DNA of 64,000 bases from Pseudomonas sp. TNT3 (GTDB lineage: Bacteria > Pseudomonadota > Gammaproteobacteria > Pseudomonadales > Pseudomonadaceae): assembly GCF_010095445.2 (NCBI RefSeq), contig NZ_WFGV02000027.1, positions 16,286 to 80,285 on the forward strand, in the 5' to 3' direction. Position 1 is the first letter of the stretch. Every line of letters begins with the position of its first letter. The notes below the pieces were generated by a model. It had not been told where the DNA came from, did not search any database, and saw nothing but the letters and a program-made list of their open reading frames with translations. Position numbers and translations under genes: made by a program. Shown here piece by piece: positions 17,642-26,409 of this stretch.

Positions 17642-19267
17642 ATGTTTTTGCAAAAATCCCTGAGAGCACAAATCCTTGCCTTGTTGAGCGGGAGCTTGCT
17701 GGCGATGTTGCTGATCGCCCTGGCCTGCTTCCACTTTCTGTCCAGTGGCGTGCAGAGCTATGCAAACCTGATCGAAGGACCTTTGCACACCTCGCAGTTG
17801 ATCGATGAAGCCAACCTGCAATTCAAGGTGCAGGTTCAGGAATGGAAAAACGTCCTGCTGCGCGGCAAACAACCGGCCGATCTGGACAAGTACTGGAAGC
17901 AGTTCGAAGACCGTCAGCGCGATGTTCAAAACATCCTCGGTGAACTGGCCGGGCAGAAAGGTATCGAGCCACCACTCAAGACACGCATCGAACGCCTGCG
18001 TGATGAGCATCGCCTGCTGGGCGCGGCGTATCAGAAGGGGCGCGATGCCTATGTGGCCGCGGGTGCTGATCCCGCGGCCGGCGACGCAGCTGTCAAAGGT
18101 GTCGATCGTGCAGCCAGCGAGCAGATGAGCGAACTGGTCGGCGAGTTGCGCAAGCAGGGCGTCGAGCAGTCGACCGTGATCAGCGCCAGTGCAGATCGCA
18201 CAGTGTTGCTGGGGATCGTGGTGATGTTGGCGTCGGGTCTGTTGATTGGCCTGTTGAGCCTGTGGCTGGTCAATCGCAACCTGGTCGAACCGATCCGCAA
18301 ACTGATCGAGTATGTGGCGCAACTCAGCCAGGGGCGCTTTGCCGAGCGTGTGGCCAATACCCGTCAGGATGAGTTGGGCAAGCTGGCCGTCGCGGCCAAC
18401 TTGCTGCGCGATTTCCTCGCTGATACGTTCACCCGCTTGCAGCGCAGCGCCTCGGATCTGGACAGCGCGAGCGGCGAGCTGAAGTCCATCGCCAGCCTCA
18501 TGGCCAGCGGCACCAACGAGCAGTTCAACCGCACCGATCAGGTGGCCACGGCCATGAACGAAATGTCCGCCACCGCGCAGAAAGTCGCCCGTCATGCGGC
18601 CGATGCGGCGCGCGCCGCCGATGATGCCGACCAGTCGGCGCAGCAGGGCGAAAAAGTCATGCAGGGCACCATTCATACCATCACCCGAATGCGCGGCGAA
18701 ATCGCCAGCACCGCCACGGTGATCCGTCAGCTGGAAACCGACAGTGGACGTATCGGCAAGGTGCTGGAAGTGATTCGCGGTATCGCCGAACAGACCAACC
18801 TGCTGGCGCTTAACGCAGCCATCGAAGCGGCCCGTGCCGGTGAAGCCGGGCGCGGGTTTGCCGTGGTGGCCGATGAAGTTCGTAGCCTGGCCCAGCGCAC
18901 GGCGGCGTCGATCATCGAGATCAACCAGATTATCCAGACCGTGCAAACCGGTGCAGTGGACGCGGCCCAGGCGATTGAAAGCGGTCAGTCGCGCAGTGAA
19001 GAAAGCGTCGAGCAGGTGACCCAGGCGGGGGCGATGCTCGAACGCATCACCCACGCGGTGGAAGCGATTCGCGACATGAATCGTCAGATCGCCACGGCTG
19101 CCGAGGAGCAGACGTCAGTGGCCGAAGACATTTCGCGCAACCTCACGGAAATCACCAGCATCGCCAGCACCAACCTGGACAACGTGCAGCGCACTGAGGC
19201 GGCTAGCCACAACCTGCACGGGTTGTCGGGCCAGCTGAATGAAGTGACGGCGCGCCTGAGCGCTTGA
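17642..19267 (+). CDS. Methyl-accepting chemotaxis protein
   Basis: A 541-residue chemoreceptor. Transmembrane helices span about residues 10-33 and 187-210, enclosing a ~150-residue, mostly helical periplasmic sensor domain of four-helix-bundle type. A HAMP domain follows (211-265), then the long cytoplasmic coiled coil. The signalling tip reads IRGIAEQTNLLALNAAIEAA then RAGEAGRGFAVVADEVRSLAQ, the conserved CheA/CheW contact. No C-terminal CheR-tether pentapeptide is present. The ATG at 17642 is chosen because MFLQKSLRAQ leads directly into the membrane helix; an ATG five codons earlier is possible. The ligand is unknown. Confidence 0.93.
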   Translation: MFLQKSLRAQILALLSGSLLAMLLIALACFHFLSSGVQSYANLIEGPLHTSQLIDEANLQFKVQVQEWKNVLLRGKQPADLDKYWKQFEDRQRDVQNILGELAGQKGIEPPLKTRIERLRDEHRLLGAAYQKGRDAYVAAGADPAAGDAAVKGVDRAASEQMSELVGELRKQGVEQSTVISASADRTVLLGIVVMLASGLLIGLLSLWLVNRNLVEPIRKLIEYVAQLSQGRFAERVANTRQDELGKLAVAANLLRDFLADTFTRLQRSASDLDSASGELKSIASLMASGTNEQFNRTDQVATAMNEMSATAQKVARHAADAARAADDADQSAQQGEKVMQGTIHTITRMRGEIASTATVIRQLETDSGRIGKVLEVIRGIAEQTNLLALNAAIEAARAGEAGRGFAVVADEVRSLAQRTAASIIEINQIIQTVQTGAVDAAQAIESGQSRSEESVEQVTQAGAMLERITHAVEAIRDMNRQIATAAEEQTSVAEDISRNLTEITSIASTNLDNVQRTEAASHNLHGLSGQLNEVTARLSA

Positions 19268-19311
19268 TAGCAGGGTGGTTCCGGGCGTTCGCCTGATCAA
19301 ATCGCGGATGC

Positions 19312-19352
19312 AAAAAAAGCCGCACGATCCGAGGATCGTGCGGCTTTTTTTT
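19312..19352. terminator. Bidirectional intrinsic terminator
   Basis: AAAAAAAGCCGCACGATCC-GA-GGATCGTGCGGCTTTTTTTT forms a strong 12-base-pair stem with A and T runs on the two sides. It serves both the chemoreceptor gene and the convergent PepSY gene. Confidence 0.92.
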
Positions 19353-19362
19353 AGGTGTTTAA

Positions 19363-19668
19363 TCAGTCGTCTTTTTTGTTCTTCAGGACTTCGCCAGTAG
19401 CAGCGTTCAAGTCAACGTCCCATTCAACGCCTTGGGCGTCACGCAGTTCGACTTCGTATTCATAACCGTTGAAGTGGTTGTCCAGGTCGCTGTCGGTAAT
19501 CGTGGCACCTGGGTGCAGCTTCAGTACGACCTTGTTCAGTTCTTCCAGCGGCTTGATCTTGCCGTCTTTCACCAGTTGCGGAATCTGATCGACCGGCACA
19601 TCGGCCTGGGCCAGGCCAGCGGTGAGGGTCAGGGCAGCAGCTGTGAACATAGCAGTCAAAGTTTTCAT
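19363..19668 (-). CDS. PepSY-domain periplasmic protein
   Basis: A 101-residue exported protein. Residues 1-22 (MKTLTAMFTAAALTLTAGLAQA) are a signal peptide with an A-x-A cleavage site. The mature part is one PepSY-like domain (QLVKDGKIKPLEELNKVVLK, GYEYEVELRDAQGVEWDVDLNAATGEVL). Such small PepSY proteins are periplasmic and often respond to divalent cations or lie beside two-component systems; none is adjacent here. The exact role is unknown. Confidence 0.85.
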   Translation of the reverse strand: MKTLTAMFTAAALTLTAGLAQADVPVDQIPQLVKDGKIKPLEELNKVVLKLHPGATITDSDLDNHFNGYEYEVELRDAQGVEWDVDLNAATGEVLKNKKDD

Positions 19669-19759
19669 GAGGTTCTTTCCTTGGATGAGCTGTTTAAGTG
19701 GGATCAGATTAACTGTGGCAACTTAATTCAGGCTTAATTCTATTGAGCCGGCAAAAAAG

Positions 19760-19843
19760 CATCGCGGGCAAGCCTTGCTCCTTCAGGTCATGCTCCAATC
19801 CGGGGGTAGCAGGATCTGTGGGAGCAAAGCTTGCTCGCGAATA
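19760..19843. repeat. Imperfect REP pair
   Basis: CATCGCGGGCAAGCCTTGCTCC faces CTGTGGGAGCAAAGCTTGCTCGCGA. The arms are of two slightly different REP variants, so pairing is imperfect. It lies between glpQ and the PepSY gene. Confidence 0.65.
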
Positions 19844-19862
19844 GGGTCGACTCGGTCTTCAA

Positions 19863-20990
19863 TCAATACCCGTTGTTGCGCAGCAACTGAGCAACACTGG
19901 CCGCCGCCGGGCGTTTATAGAACTTCAATAGTTCGCTGGCGCGGTTGGTGAAGATGCCGTCCACACCGGCATCCATGACCTTCTGATAATCCACAGCATC
20001 GTCGACCGTATAGGCATGCACCAGCAGACCTTGGTCGTGGGTGTACTGATTCATCCAAGGTTGCACCAGATCGGAATAGCTCTGATCACCGCCCTTGGTC
20101 AGCGCCACAGAAGGCCCGGTGCCTATGGCGCCCTGGGCTTTGGCGTACTCGATCCATTGCTGGAATTCGGCTTTGCTCTTCGGTTCCTGTTTGGCGTAGT
20201 AAGTGGCTTTGTCCTTGTCGCCGGACTGCGCGAACGTCACGCTGGATTTAGGCTCGATACTGCCTGGGCCGACCCACAGCAGCAGGATCTTCGGCACTTG
20301 CGGCATTTCCTTTTCGAGCAGTTCGAGGCTGCTCTTCTCGAAGGTTTGCAGCACAACTTTGCCTTTACCCTGGCCGACCGCCAATTCGCTTTTCGCCAGT
20401 TTCGAACCGGCAGGGCTCAACCAGCCGCGGTCCTGAAGTTTTTCCTTGAGGTCGCGTTCGAGGCCGGGAAACTGTTTCGGCTCTTTGGTTTCGATGTACA
20501 GCCCGGGCTTATGCAGCGGGTTGCCTTGGGCGATGTCGATGATTTCGTCGAGTGTCAGGATTTTCAGGCCGACGAAGGATGGGCGCGCGCGGTCCGGGTA
20601 CGCGGTGTTGAACCAGCTGCCAGCGTCGAGGGTTTTCAGTTCGGCGAGGGTGAACGCATTGGCCGGGCTGTCCTTGCGCTCAGGGAATTTGGTGGCGACG
20701 TCAGTGGTGCGTTGCAGGTTGTCATCGTGCAGGGCGAACAGCACGCCATCCTTGCTGCGCTGCAGGTCCATTTCCAGGTAATCGGCTCCCAGGTCGCGGG
20801 CCAGTTTGTAGGCCGCCGCGGTGGATTCCGGGGCATCAAACGAGGCGCCACGGTGTGCGATCACCGCTGGGTGCGGGATGCCCATACGGGTCGCCAGCGC
20901 CGTGGGGCTTGGCTCGCTGGCAGCCTGAGCCTGGCCGAGGCCGAGCAGTACACTCAGCAGCAGGGCGCTTTTGGTGAAGGTGACAGGCAT
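19863..20990 (-). CDS. glpQ: Periplasmic glycerophosphodiester phosphodiesterase
   Basis: A 375-residue GDPD-family enzyme hydrolysing glycerophosphodiesters to glycerol-3-phosphate and an alcohol. A signal peptide (about residues 1-24, ending AQAAS) places it in the periplasm. The catalytic HRGASFDAPESTAAAY lies near residue 44, and EMDLQRSKDGVLFALHDDNLQRTTD follows with the metal-binding Glu/Asp and the second catalytic His. The GlpQ-type insertion before the C-terminal LVHAYTVDD is present. The ATG at 20990 follows AAAGGACC; fifteen in-frame upstream codons lie before the signal peptide and are unlikely. Confidence 0.9.
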   Translation of the reverse strand: MPVTFTKSALLLSVLLGLGQAQAASEPSPTALATRMGIPHPAVIAHRGASFDAPESTAAAYKLARDLGADYLEMDLQRSKDGVLFALHDDNLQRTTDVATKFPERKDSPANAFTLAELKTLDAGSWFNTAYPDRARPSFVGLKILTLDEIIDIAQGNPLHKPGLYIETKEPKQFPGLERDLKEKLQDRGWLSPAGSKLAKSELAVGQGKGKVVLQTFEKSSLELLEKEMPQVPKILLLWVGPGSIEPKSSVTFAQSGDKDKATYYAKQEPKSKAEFQQWIEYAKAQGAIGTGPSVALTKGGDQSYSDLVQPWMNQYTHDQGLLVHAYTVDDAVDYQKVMDAGVDGIFTNRASELLKFYKRPAAASVAQLLRNNGY

Positions 20991-21222
20991 GGTCGAGGTC
21001 CTTTCGCAGAGATTCAAAGACGTCCCTTTTAACAACTGAGGACTTTGAGCGCTATCGCCAGACCGACATAAACCTGTTTAAAGCAGATATTTTGAGCACG
21101 TTTGTGCGGTTCTTTGCAGTACTCTTGCCCCTGGCGTTTCCCCGGCAGAGGGAAATCCGATCGCTTGCCCTGCGTGTAAACCATCGATCACCGGTCCTTT
21201 TCGACCTTTTGTGAGGTTTATC

Positions 21223-21549
21223 ATGCGCATCACTTCCCAGCTCATCTGCCAGGCCGCCGACCAACTCAAAGGCTTTGTCGGCCTCAATCGCAAAACCGGT
21301 CAGTACATCGTGCGTTTCAGCGAAGACTCCTTCGGGATGGACGTGGCGGACGACGGCATTATTCCCACCAGCGAATTCGTCTGGGCGGCTGATTCGGAGC
21401 AGGGCATGACACTTAAACGCGAGTTGATTCAGTTGTTGCTGGACCAGAATATTGATGACCGGATCAACATTACCGAACCGTTGCGGGTGTACATGAATCG
21501 GCAGGATGTGCCGGAGATTGCGGCGGTTCGGAGCCTTGTTCAGGGCTGA
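21223..21549 (+). CDS. Small conserved Pseudomonas protein, DUF2025-like
   Basis: A 108-residue soluble protein without signal peptide or membrane helix. It resembles a small family widely conserved in Pseudomonas (DUF2025, as in PA1123); I recognise MRITSQLICQAADQLKGFVG and FSEDSFGMDVADDGI but cannot confirm it by search. No function is known. The ATG at 21223 follows TGAGGTTTATC, favouring it over a GTG-like codon four residues earlier. It stands alone between glpQ and a REP pair. Confidence 0.75.
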   Translation: MRITSQLICQAADQLKGFVGLNRKTGQYIVRFSEDSFGMDVADDGIIPTSEFVWAADSEQGMTLKRELIQLLLDQNIDDRINITEPLRVYMNRQDVPEIAAVRSLVQG

Positions 21550-21572
21550 GATTTGAGGTGTTTTTGCTGGCC

Positions 21573-21667
21573 CCATCGCGAGCAGGCTCACTCCTACAGG
21601 GGATTGCGTTGATCACCTGTTGGGTGTCCAGCACCGAACCCTTGTAGGAGTGAGCCTGCTCGCGATG
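21573..21667. repeat. Paired REP inverted repeat
   Basis: CCATCGCGAGCAGGCTCACT...CCTACA and its exact complement, about 25 bases each, are separated by about 44 bases. It is a typical REP pair between convergent genes. Confidence 0.85.
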
Positions 21668-21774
21668 ACGACCTGAAGAACACCGCATCATTCACAGCTT
21701 GAACGCATACGCCCGCTCAACCCTGCATACCCTCATATGAGCTCGGGCAAGCGCTGAAGGTGTCGTGAGACGCA

Positions 21775-22311
21775 TCAGGCCTTGGGCTGATCCTTGAGCA
21801 CAAAGTGCTGGTGCATTTCCGAGGTGAGGTTTTCGATGCGCTCGGTCAGCGATTTGGTCATTTCGGTCAGTCGGGTGTTTTGCTCGAGCAGTTCCAGCAG
21901 TTGAGCGGAGTTCTGCGCAGCTTGTGCCTGACGTTCGGAATTGGCCACGGCCAGTGCTTCACGGTGCTGCGCATCGGCGTCCGACTGGGCCTTGTCCCGC
22001 GCTGCCTGGCGGGTCTGGGCGAGCAGGATCAGCGGCGCGGCATAGGCCGATTGCAGGCTGAACGCGAGGTTCAGGAGGATGAACGGATACAGATCGAAGT
22101 GCGCTACGCCAAAGACGTTGAGGCACACCCACAACACGACGATCAGCGTCTGCGCACCCAAGAAGGTCGGCGTGCCGAAGAACCGGGCAAAGGCTTCGGC
22201 GCGCAAGGCAAACTTGTCGTTGCCAAAGGTCGGCGCCAAGTGATCGTGATGGCGGAGAAAACGCCGGTGATCGACGTGGGGGGCGGGCTGGGTTTCGGTC
22301 GGCGTGGTCAT
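21775..22311 (-). CDS. DUF1003 membrane protein
   Basis: A 178-residue DUF1003 protein. Two membrane helices lie at about residues 54-72 (LGAQTLIVVLWVCLNVFGV) and 77-95 (YPFILLNLAFSLQSAYAAPL), with the family motif FDLYPFILLNLAFSLQSAYAAPLILLAQTR read across them. A C-terminal ~75-residue stretch rich in Ala, Gln and Glu is predicted to form a coiled coil. The function is unknown. It stands alone. Confidence 0.88.
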   Translation of the reverse strand: MTTPTETQPAPHVDHRRFLRHHDHLAPTFGNDKFALRAEAFARFFGTPTFLGAQTLIVVLWVCLNVFGVAHFDLYPFILLNLAFSLQSAYAAPLILLAQTRQAARDKAQSDADAQHREALAVANSERQAQAAQNSAQLLELLEQNTRLTEMTKSLTERIENLTSEMHQHFVLKDQPKA

Positions 22312-22437
22312 GATGCCCTCTACGGGTCGGTGGGACTGAAGATCACTATAGCGCCCGCGCCAGTTTCATTCTGAAACACATCGTGATGTTTAATTTAGCG
22401 TCGGCGAAACCTTGACCCCTGCCGCAGACATTGTCAT

Positions 22438-23049
22438 TTATCGCAGCTCGTAACAGGCCAGGAACATGTCCAGCGCAGCGTCGACGACTGTGTTTTGCAT
22501 GTCGGATTCAAGGCCTGGCAGCCCCATGGAAATTTGCGGCCAGAACGCAAAGGACTTGAGGATTCCCTGGATTTGCTGCGCAGCAAATGCCGGGTCGACC
22601 GGTTTCAACCGACCATCCGCCTGAGCTGCGCGAATCCACACTGTCAGGCCCTCTTCTCGCTCGCCCATGCGCGCAACCATGTTCTGCCCGCGTTCGGGGG
22701 AATGAATAGTCGCGGCGATGGCAACGCGTGCCAGGTCGAGAAAGTTTTCATCGCCGAGGGTTTGCAACTTCGCCATCAGTATCAGGCGCATTTGGTCGCG
22801 TAACGGCTGATCAGCGTGGTAGTACGTTTCCTTTTCCTCCGTCACCCGCGACCACAATTGATTGAGGATTTCGGCGAACAATTCTTCCTTGCTCGGGAAA
22901 TGGTTGTACACCGTGCGCTTCGAAACGCCCGCCGTAGCAGCGATCTTGTCCATGCTGGTGATGTCGAAACCGTTGGCACGGAATTCGGCAATCGCCGCCA
23001 GGATGATGGCTTCACGTTTTCGGTCGGTCAGGCGCTTTGGAGCTGTCAT
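22438..23049 (-). CDS. TetR-family transcriptional regulator
   Basis: A 203-residue TetR regulator. The helix-turn-helix is clear at residues 10-55 (KREAIILAAIAEFRANGFD, ITSMDKIAATAGVSKRTVYNHFPSKEELF). The ligand domain resembles the AefR/AcrR-type C-terminal family. The ATG at 23049 is preferred: the frame runs on upstream but the added residues have no coding character. It is divergent from the metallo-hydrolase gene, and an imperfect palindrome between them (23127-23142) is the probable operator. Confidence 0.9.
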   Translation of the reverse strand: MTAPKRLTDRKREAIILAAIAEFRANGFDITSMDKIAATAGVSKRTVYNHFPSKEELFAEILNQLWSRVTEEKETYYHADQPLRDQMRLILMAKLQTLGDENFLDLARVAIAATIHSPERGQNMVARMGEREEGLTVWIRAAQADGRLKPVDPAFAAQQIQGILKSFAFWPQISMGLPGLESDMQNTVVDAALDMFLACYELR

Positions 23050-23126
23050 AAGTACGCTTCGGCAGGAAGAAAAAGGAATTACACTTGGTAGTTTACTTGT
23101 GATCCACTTTGATGCAACCTTGAAAC

Positions 23127-23142
23127 TACACTGTGCAGTGTA
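23127..23142. promoter_or_regulatory. Palindrome in the tetR / metallo-hydrolase intergenic region
   Basis: TACACTG-TG-CAGTGTA has fully complementary seven-base arms. It lies in the 214-base divergent region between a TetR gene and its neighbour, the usual place for a TetR operator. Assignment is by position and symmetry only. Confidence 0.5.
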
Positions 23143-23263
23143 ATGTTTTGTTAATGCTGCGCGGTCAAAAATAGAAACTTCGGCTGATGCGTGCATGCTT
23201 GGCCATTTACCGTTCCACCGAGAAGCACCGTATTGATTGCGGTCATTCTGGAGTCATTCATTC

Positions 23264-24322
23264 ATGGCCATTTCAAATTCCGCGGCGGACAACGCCCAAC
23301 CCCCTGAATCTTCCCGGCAGGTCGAAGGGCTTTTTCGAAACCATGCGCCGGTCAAACGCGAAGGCTTTCGTAAAACCTTGCGCATCATGTGGAACGTGAT
23401 TTTCCACAAACCGCGCAACACTCGTCCGACCGCTGCCGTGCCGGTGGAAACCCTGACGCAAGCCGCGTTGATCGCTGCGCCCAATCACAGCGTTTACCGC
23501 CTGGGCCACTCCACCGTGCTGCTCAAACTGCGGGACAAATTCTGGATCACCGATCCGGTCTTCGCCGAACGCGCCTCGCCGGTCCAGTGGGCCGGGCCGA
23601 AACGCTTTCATCAGCCCCCCATCAGTCTTGAGGAATTGCCACCCATTGAGGCGGTGATCCTGTCCCACGATCACTATGACCACCTGGATTATCAGGCTGT
23701 GCTCAGGCTCGCGGACAAGACCAACTACTTCCTCGCGCCACTGGGTGTCGGCGATACCTTGATCAAGTGGGGCGTCGATGCGAACAAGGTGCGCCAATTG
23801 GACTGGTGGCAGAGCACCGAGGTAGAGGGCATCCAATTCATCGCCACACCTTCGCAGCACTTTTCCGGCCGGGGCCTGTTCGACGGCAACACGACGTTGT
23901 GGGCGTCGTGGGTGATGATCGAGGGTGATACGCGGATTTTCTTCAGCGGTGACAGCGGCTATTTCGATGGCTTCAAACGCATCGGTGAACAGTACGGCCC
24001 GTTCGACCTGACGCTCATGGAAACCGGTGCATACAACGTCGACTGGCCGCACGTGCACATGCAACCGGAGCAGACCCTGCAGGCGCACATAGACCTGAAA
24101 GGACGCTGGTTGTTGCCGATTCACAACGGGACTTTCGATTTGTCGATGCATGCCTGGTACGAACCGTTCGACCGTATTCTGGCGTTGGCGTGGGAGCGCA
24201 ATGTGTCGATTACTACGCCGCAGATGGGGGCTGCATTCAACGTGAAGTACCCGTCCCGTGGCGCAGCCTGGTGGTATGACGTAGAGCAGCAGGTGTATCA
24301 GAACCAGCAAAGCCTTGGATAA
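23264..24322 (+). CDS. MBL-fold metallo-hydrolase (NAPE-PLD/RomA-like)
   Basis: A 352-residue metallo-beta-lactamase-fold hydrolase. The metal motif HDHYDHLDY is at about residues 134-142, later ligands are in PSQHFSGRG, FFSGDSGYFDG and IHNGTFDLSMHAW. The pattern, with WITDPVFAERASPVQWAGPKR near the N-terminus, matches the family that includes N-acyl-phosphatidylethanolamine phospholipase D and RomA. The natural substrate is unknown. It is divergent from the TetR gene and probably under its control. Confidence 0.85.
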   Translation: MAISNSAADNAQPPESSRQVEGLFRNHAPVKREGFRKTLRIMWNVIFHKPRNTRPTAAVPVETLTQAALIAAPNHSVYRLGHSTVLLKLRDKFWITDPVFAERASPVQWAGPKRFHQPPISLEELPPIEAVILSHDHYDHLDYQAVLRLADKTNYFLAPLGVGDTLIKWGVDANKVRQLDWWQSTEVEGIQFIATPSQHFSGRGLFDGNTTLWASWVMIEGDTRIFFSGDSGYFDGFKRIGEQYGPFDLTLMETGAYNVDWPHVHMQPEQTLQAHIDLKGRWLLPIHNGTFDLSMHAWYEPFDRILALAWERNVSITTPQMGAAFNVKYPSRGAAWWYDVEQQVYQNQQSLG

Positions 24323-24458
24323 AGCGGCTACAGCGTAAAGGGCGCATTCATACGTGATCTGACGATCAGTGATGACACACATTCCTGGCTGCGTCGGTAG
24401 GCTGGAAAGCGAGTGAGCTTTGTCACTCGCCATCAGTCATCACAAGGATACCGTTCAC

Positions 24459-25979
24459 ATGGATGTAAATTTGCAAGGCCGCATGACGCGGCTGTCCGCC
24501 ATTGTCCTGCTTTCGATCGCTGGCGCCGCCCATGCGCAAACGCCTGCACCCGAGTCGAGGCTGGAATACTTGAGTGTCGATGAGCTCGGCAAAAGAATGG
24601 ATCGTGGCCAGCTAACCGCTGTGAAAATCGTGCAGCACCTGCAACAGCGTATCGAGGCGCTGGATAAAAACGGCCCGGCAATCAATTCGATCATCGAGCT
24701 CAACCCGGATGCGCTGGACATCGCCGCTTCACTGGACCAGGAGCGACAGCAGGGGCGCATTCGTGGTCCGTTGCATGGCATTCCAGTCCTGCTCAAGGAC
24801 AACATCGACACCTCCGACCAGATGCAAACCAGTGCCGGGTCTTTGGCCATGGTCGGGCAACCCGCCGCGCAGGATGCTTTTGTCGTACAACGTCTCAGGG
24901 CTGAGGGAGCGGTCATCCTGGGCAAAACCAATCTCAGCGAATGGGCTAACTTCCGCGATCCCGAAATCCCTCCAGGCTGGAGCGGACGCGGTGGACAGAC
25001 CAAAAATCCCCATGTGCTGAGTGTCACACCCTGCGGCTCAAGCTCGGGCTCCGGTGCGGCAGTGGCCGCAGGTTTTGCACCGTTAACCGTTGGAACCGAA
25101 ACCTCTGGCTCGATCATCTGCCCAGCCTCCCTCAATGGCGTGGTAGGCCTCAAACCCACGACAGGGTTGTTGAGTCGCAGTGGCATCGTCCCTTTGGCGC
25201 CCAAACTCGACACGCCAGGGCCGATGACACGAACCGTCAGGGACGCCGCATTGCTGTTGAACGCCATGGCGGGCAGTGACGACGCCGATCCGGTCAAACA
25301 ACCTCACGCCCTCAAAGGGATGGATTACACGGCACTGCTGCAACCCGACTCACTGGTTGCGCGGCGCATCGGCTATCCGGTCAAGTTCGACGCCAGCGGT
25401 CAAGCCATGAAAGACGATCCGCAGTTTTCAGAAGCGTTGGAGGTCATGCAGGCCGCAGGCGCCACGTTGATACCGGTCGAGTTCAAAGATCCTGATTCCC
25501 CAGGGATAGAAAAGGCCCTGTCGATGAGCTTCAAAAAATACATTCCGAAATACCTTGCGACCCGAACGGGTCTTGCGGTCGATAGCGTAGAAGAAATTGT
25601 GCGCTTCACCGAAAACGCTCCCGGCACAGAGGGGCATGGGCACGCCTTCTTGAAGCAGGTCGAAAACGTTGTTTTTGACGAACCTACCTACAACGAGTTG
25701 TGGCAGAACATTCAACGGGAAAACGCAGCGGTCATCGATGAATTGCTGGCAACGCATCAACTGGATGCCGTGGTCATGGACGTCGGTTCACCGGGGTTGA
25801 ACGTCATATCCCTGGCTGGATATCCCGGCATCATGATGCCTTCCGGCATTGAAGAAAGCGGGGTGCCAACGTCGGTATTCTTCTTCGGAACACGGTGGAG
25901 CGAAGCCACGCTGTTGGCATTGGCTTATGGCTATGAACAAGCGTCCCATGCGCGGCAAGTGCCTCAATTCAAACCTTAG
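24459..25979 (+). CDS. Exported amidase (amidase-signature family)
   Basis: A 506-residue amidase-signature hydrolase. The catalytic Lys is in LLKDNIDTSDQM, the cis-Ser in CGSSSGSGAAVAAGFAPLTV and the nucleophile Ser in GTETSGSIICPASLNGVVG. An N-terminal hydrophobic stretch followed by AAHAQTPAPE is a signal peptide, so the enzyme acts in the periplasm. It is about the size of peptide-amidase-like members, and the amide substrate is unknown. AAGGA lies about ten bases before the ATG at 24459; a second ATG at 24483 starts closer to the hydrophobic segment. It does not overlap the repaired Xre gene downstream. Confidence 0.9.
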   Translation: MDVNLQGRMTRLSAIVLLSIAGAAHAQTPAPESRLEYLSVDELGKRMDRGQLTAVKIVQHLQQRIEALDKNGPAINSIIELNPDALDIAASLDQERQQGRIRGPLHGIPVLLKDNIDTSDQMQTSAGSLAMVGQPAAQDAFVVQRLRAEGAVILGKTNLSEWANFRDPEIPPGWSGRGGQTKNPHVLSVTPCGSSSGSGAAVAAGFAPLTVGTETSGSIICPASLNGVVGLKPTTGLLSRSGIVPLAPKLDTPGPMTRTVRDAALLLNAMAGSDDADPVKQPHALKGMDYTALLQPDSLVARRIGYPVKFDASGQAMKDDPQFSEALEVMQAAGATLIPVEFKDPDSPGIEKALSMSFKKYIPKYLATRTGLAVDSVEEIVRFTENAPGTEGHGHAFLKQVENVVFDEPTYNELWQNIQRENAAVIDELLATHQLDAVVMDVGSPGLNVISLAGYPGIMMPSGIEESGVPTSVFFFGTRWSEATLLALAYGYEQASHARQVPQFKP

Positions 25980-26324
25980 TTTGTGATTAGCAACCCAGCA
26001 CGCTTCAGGTGAAAACCACTTCAATCCGGCCCTCTTTTCTTGAACGGGGGCTGACTTAACGACGATTTGAACGTCTCTCCCAAGTAGTAAAAGGCAATCC
26101 AACATTTTGGACTCGCTGATGCCACGAAACTTTCCTCGCAACATTTCGGAGAGTTTCGGTTGTGACAGTCCTAAAATCTCGGACGCCTGAACCTGAGTCA
26201 AATGACGAGCTTTAATGATCTCGCCGATCTTTGCCGCCAACTGGGATTTGACTCGCATTTCACTGGCGTCAGGTGTCCCGAGATCTTCGTAGACGTTGCC
26301 ACTGCCTTCTTCGATTTCAATCAT
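25788..26324 (-). CDS. Xre-type helix-turn-helix protein (antitoxin-like), probably frameshifted near its 3' end
   Basis: The first ~93 residues form a compact Xre/HTH_37-type DNA-binding protein (KIGEIIKARHLTQVQASEIL, GLSQPKLSEMLRGKFRGISE, MLDCLLLLGRDVQIVVK). As written, the frame then runs 192 bases antisense into the amidase gene. Adding one C in the C run near 26046-26050 restores the ending PRSRKEGRIEVVFT with a stop at 26005-26007. This gives a normal 106-residue protein that no longer overlaps the amidase, so a one-base deletion is likely. AGAGGA precedes the ATG at 26324. Relatives usually act as antitoxins beside a RelE/HigB-like toxin; no toxin gene fits in the 85 bases upstream. 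Confidence 0.8.
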   Translation of the reverse strand: MIEIEEGSGNVYEDLGTPDASEMRVKSQLAAKIGEIIKARHLTQVQASEILGLSQPKLSEMLRGKFRGISESKMLDCLLLLGRDVQIVVKSAPVQEKRAGLKWFSPEACWVANHKLRFELRHLPRMGRLFIAISQCQQRGFAPPCSEEEYRRWHPAFFNAGRHHDAGISSQGYDVQPR

Positions 26325-26409
26325 TTTATGATCCTCTTGCGTGGTCCTGCGCTCCTTTTACGCTTACGAGAATATATCTATATGGGGATAATCTTCCATC
26401 CATGATTTT

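Noticed and set aside
26325..26409. Codons reading RKRKRSAGPRKRII just before the Xre gene, possibly a toxin C-terminus
   Set aside because: A stop lies a few codons upstream in that frame and no further likeness to a toxin is seen; too short to support a remnant.
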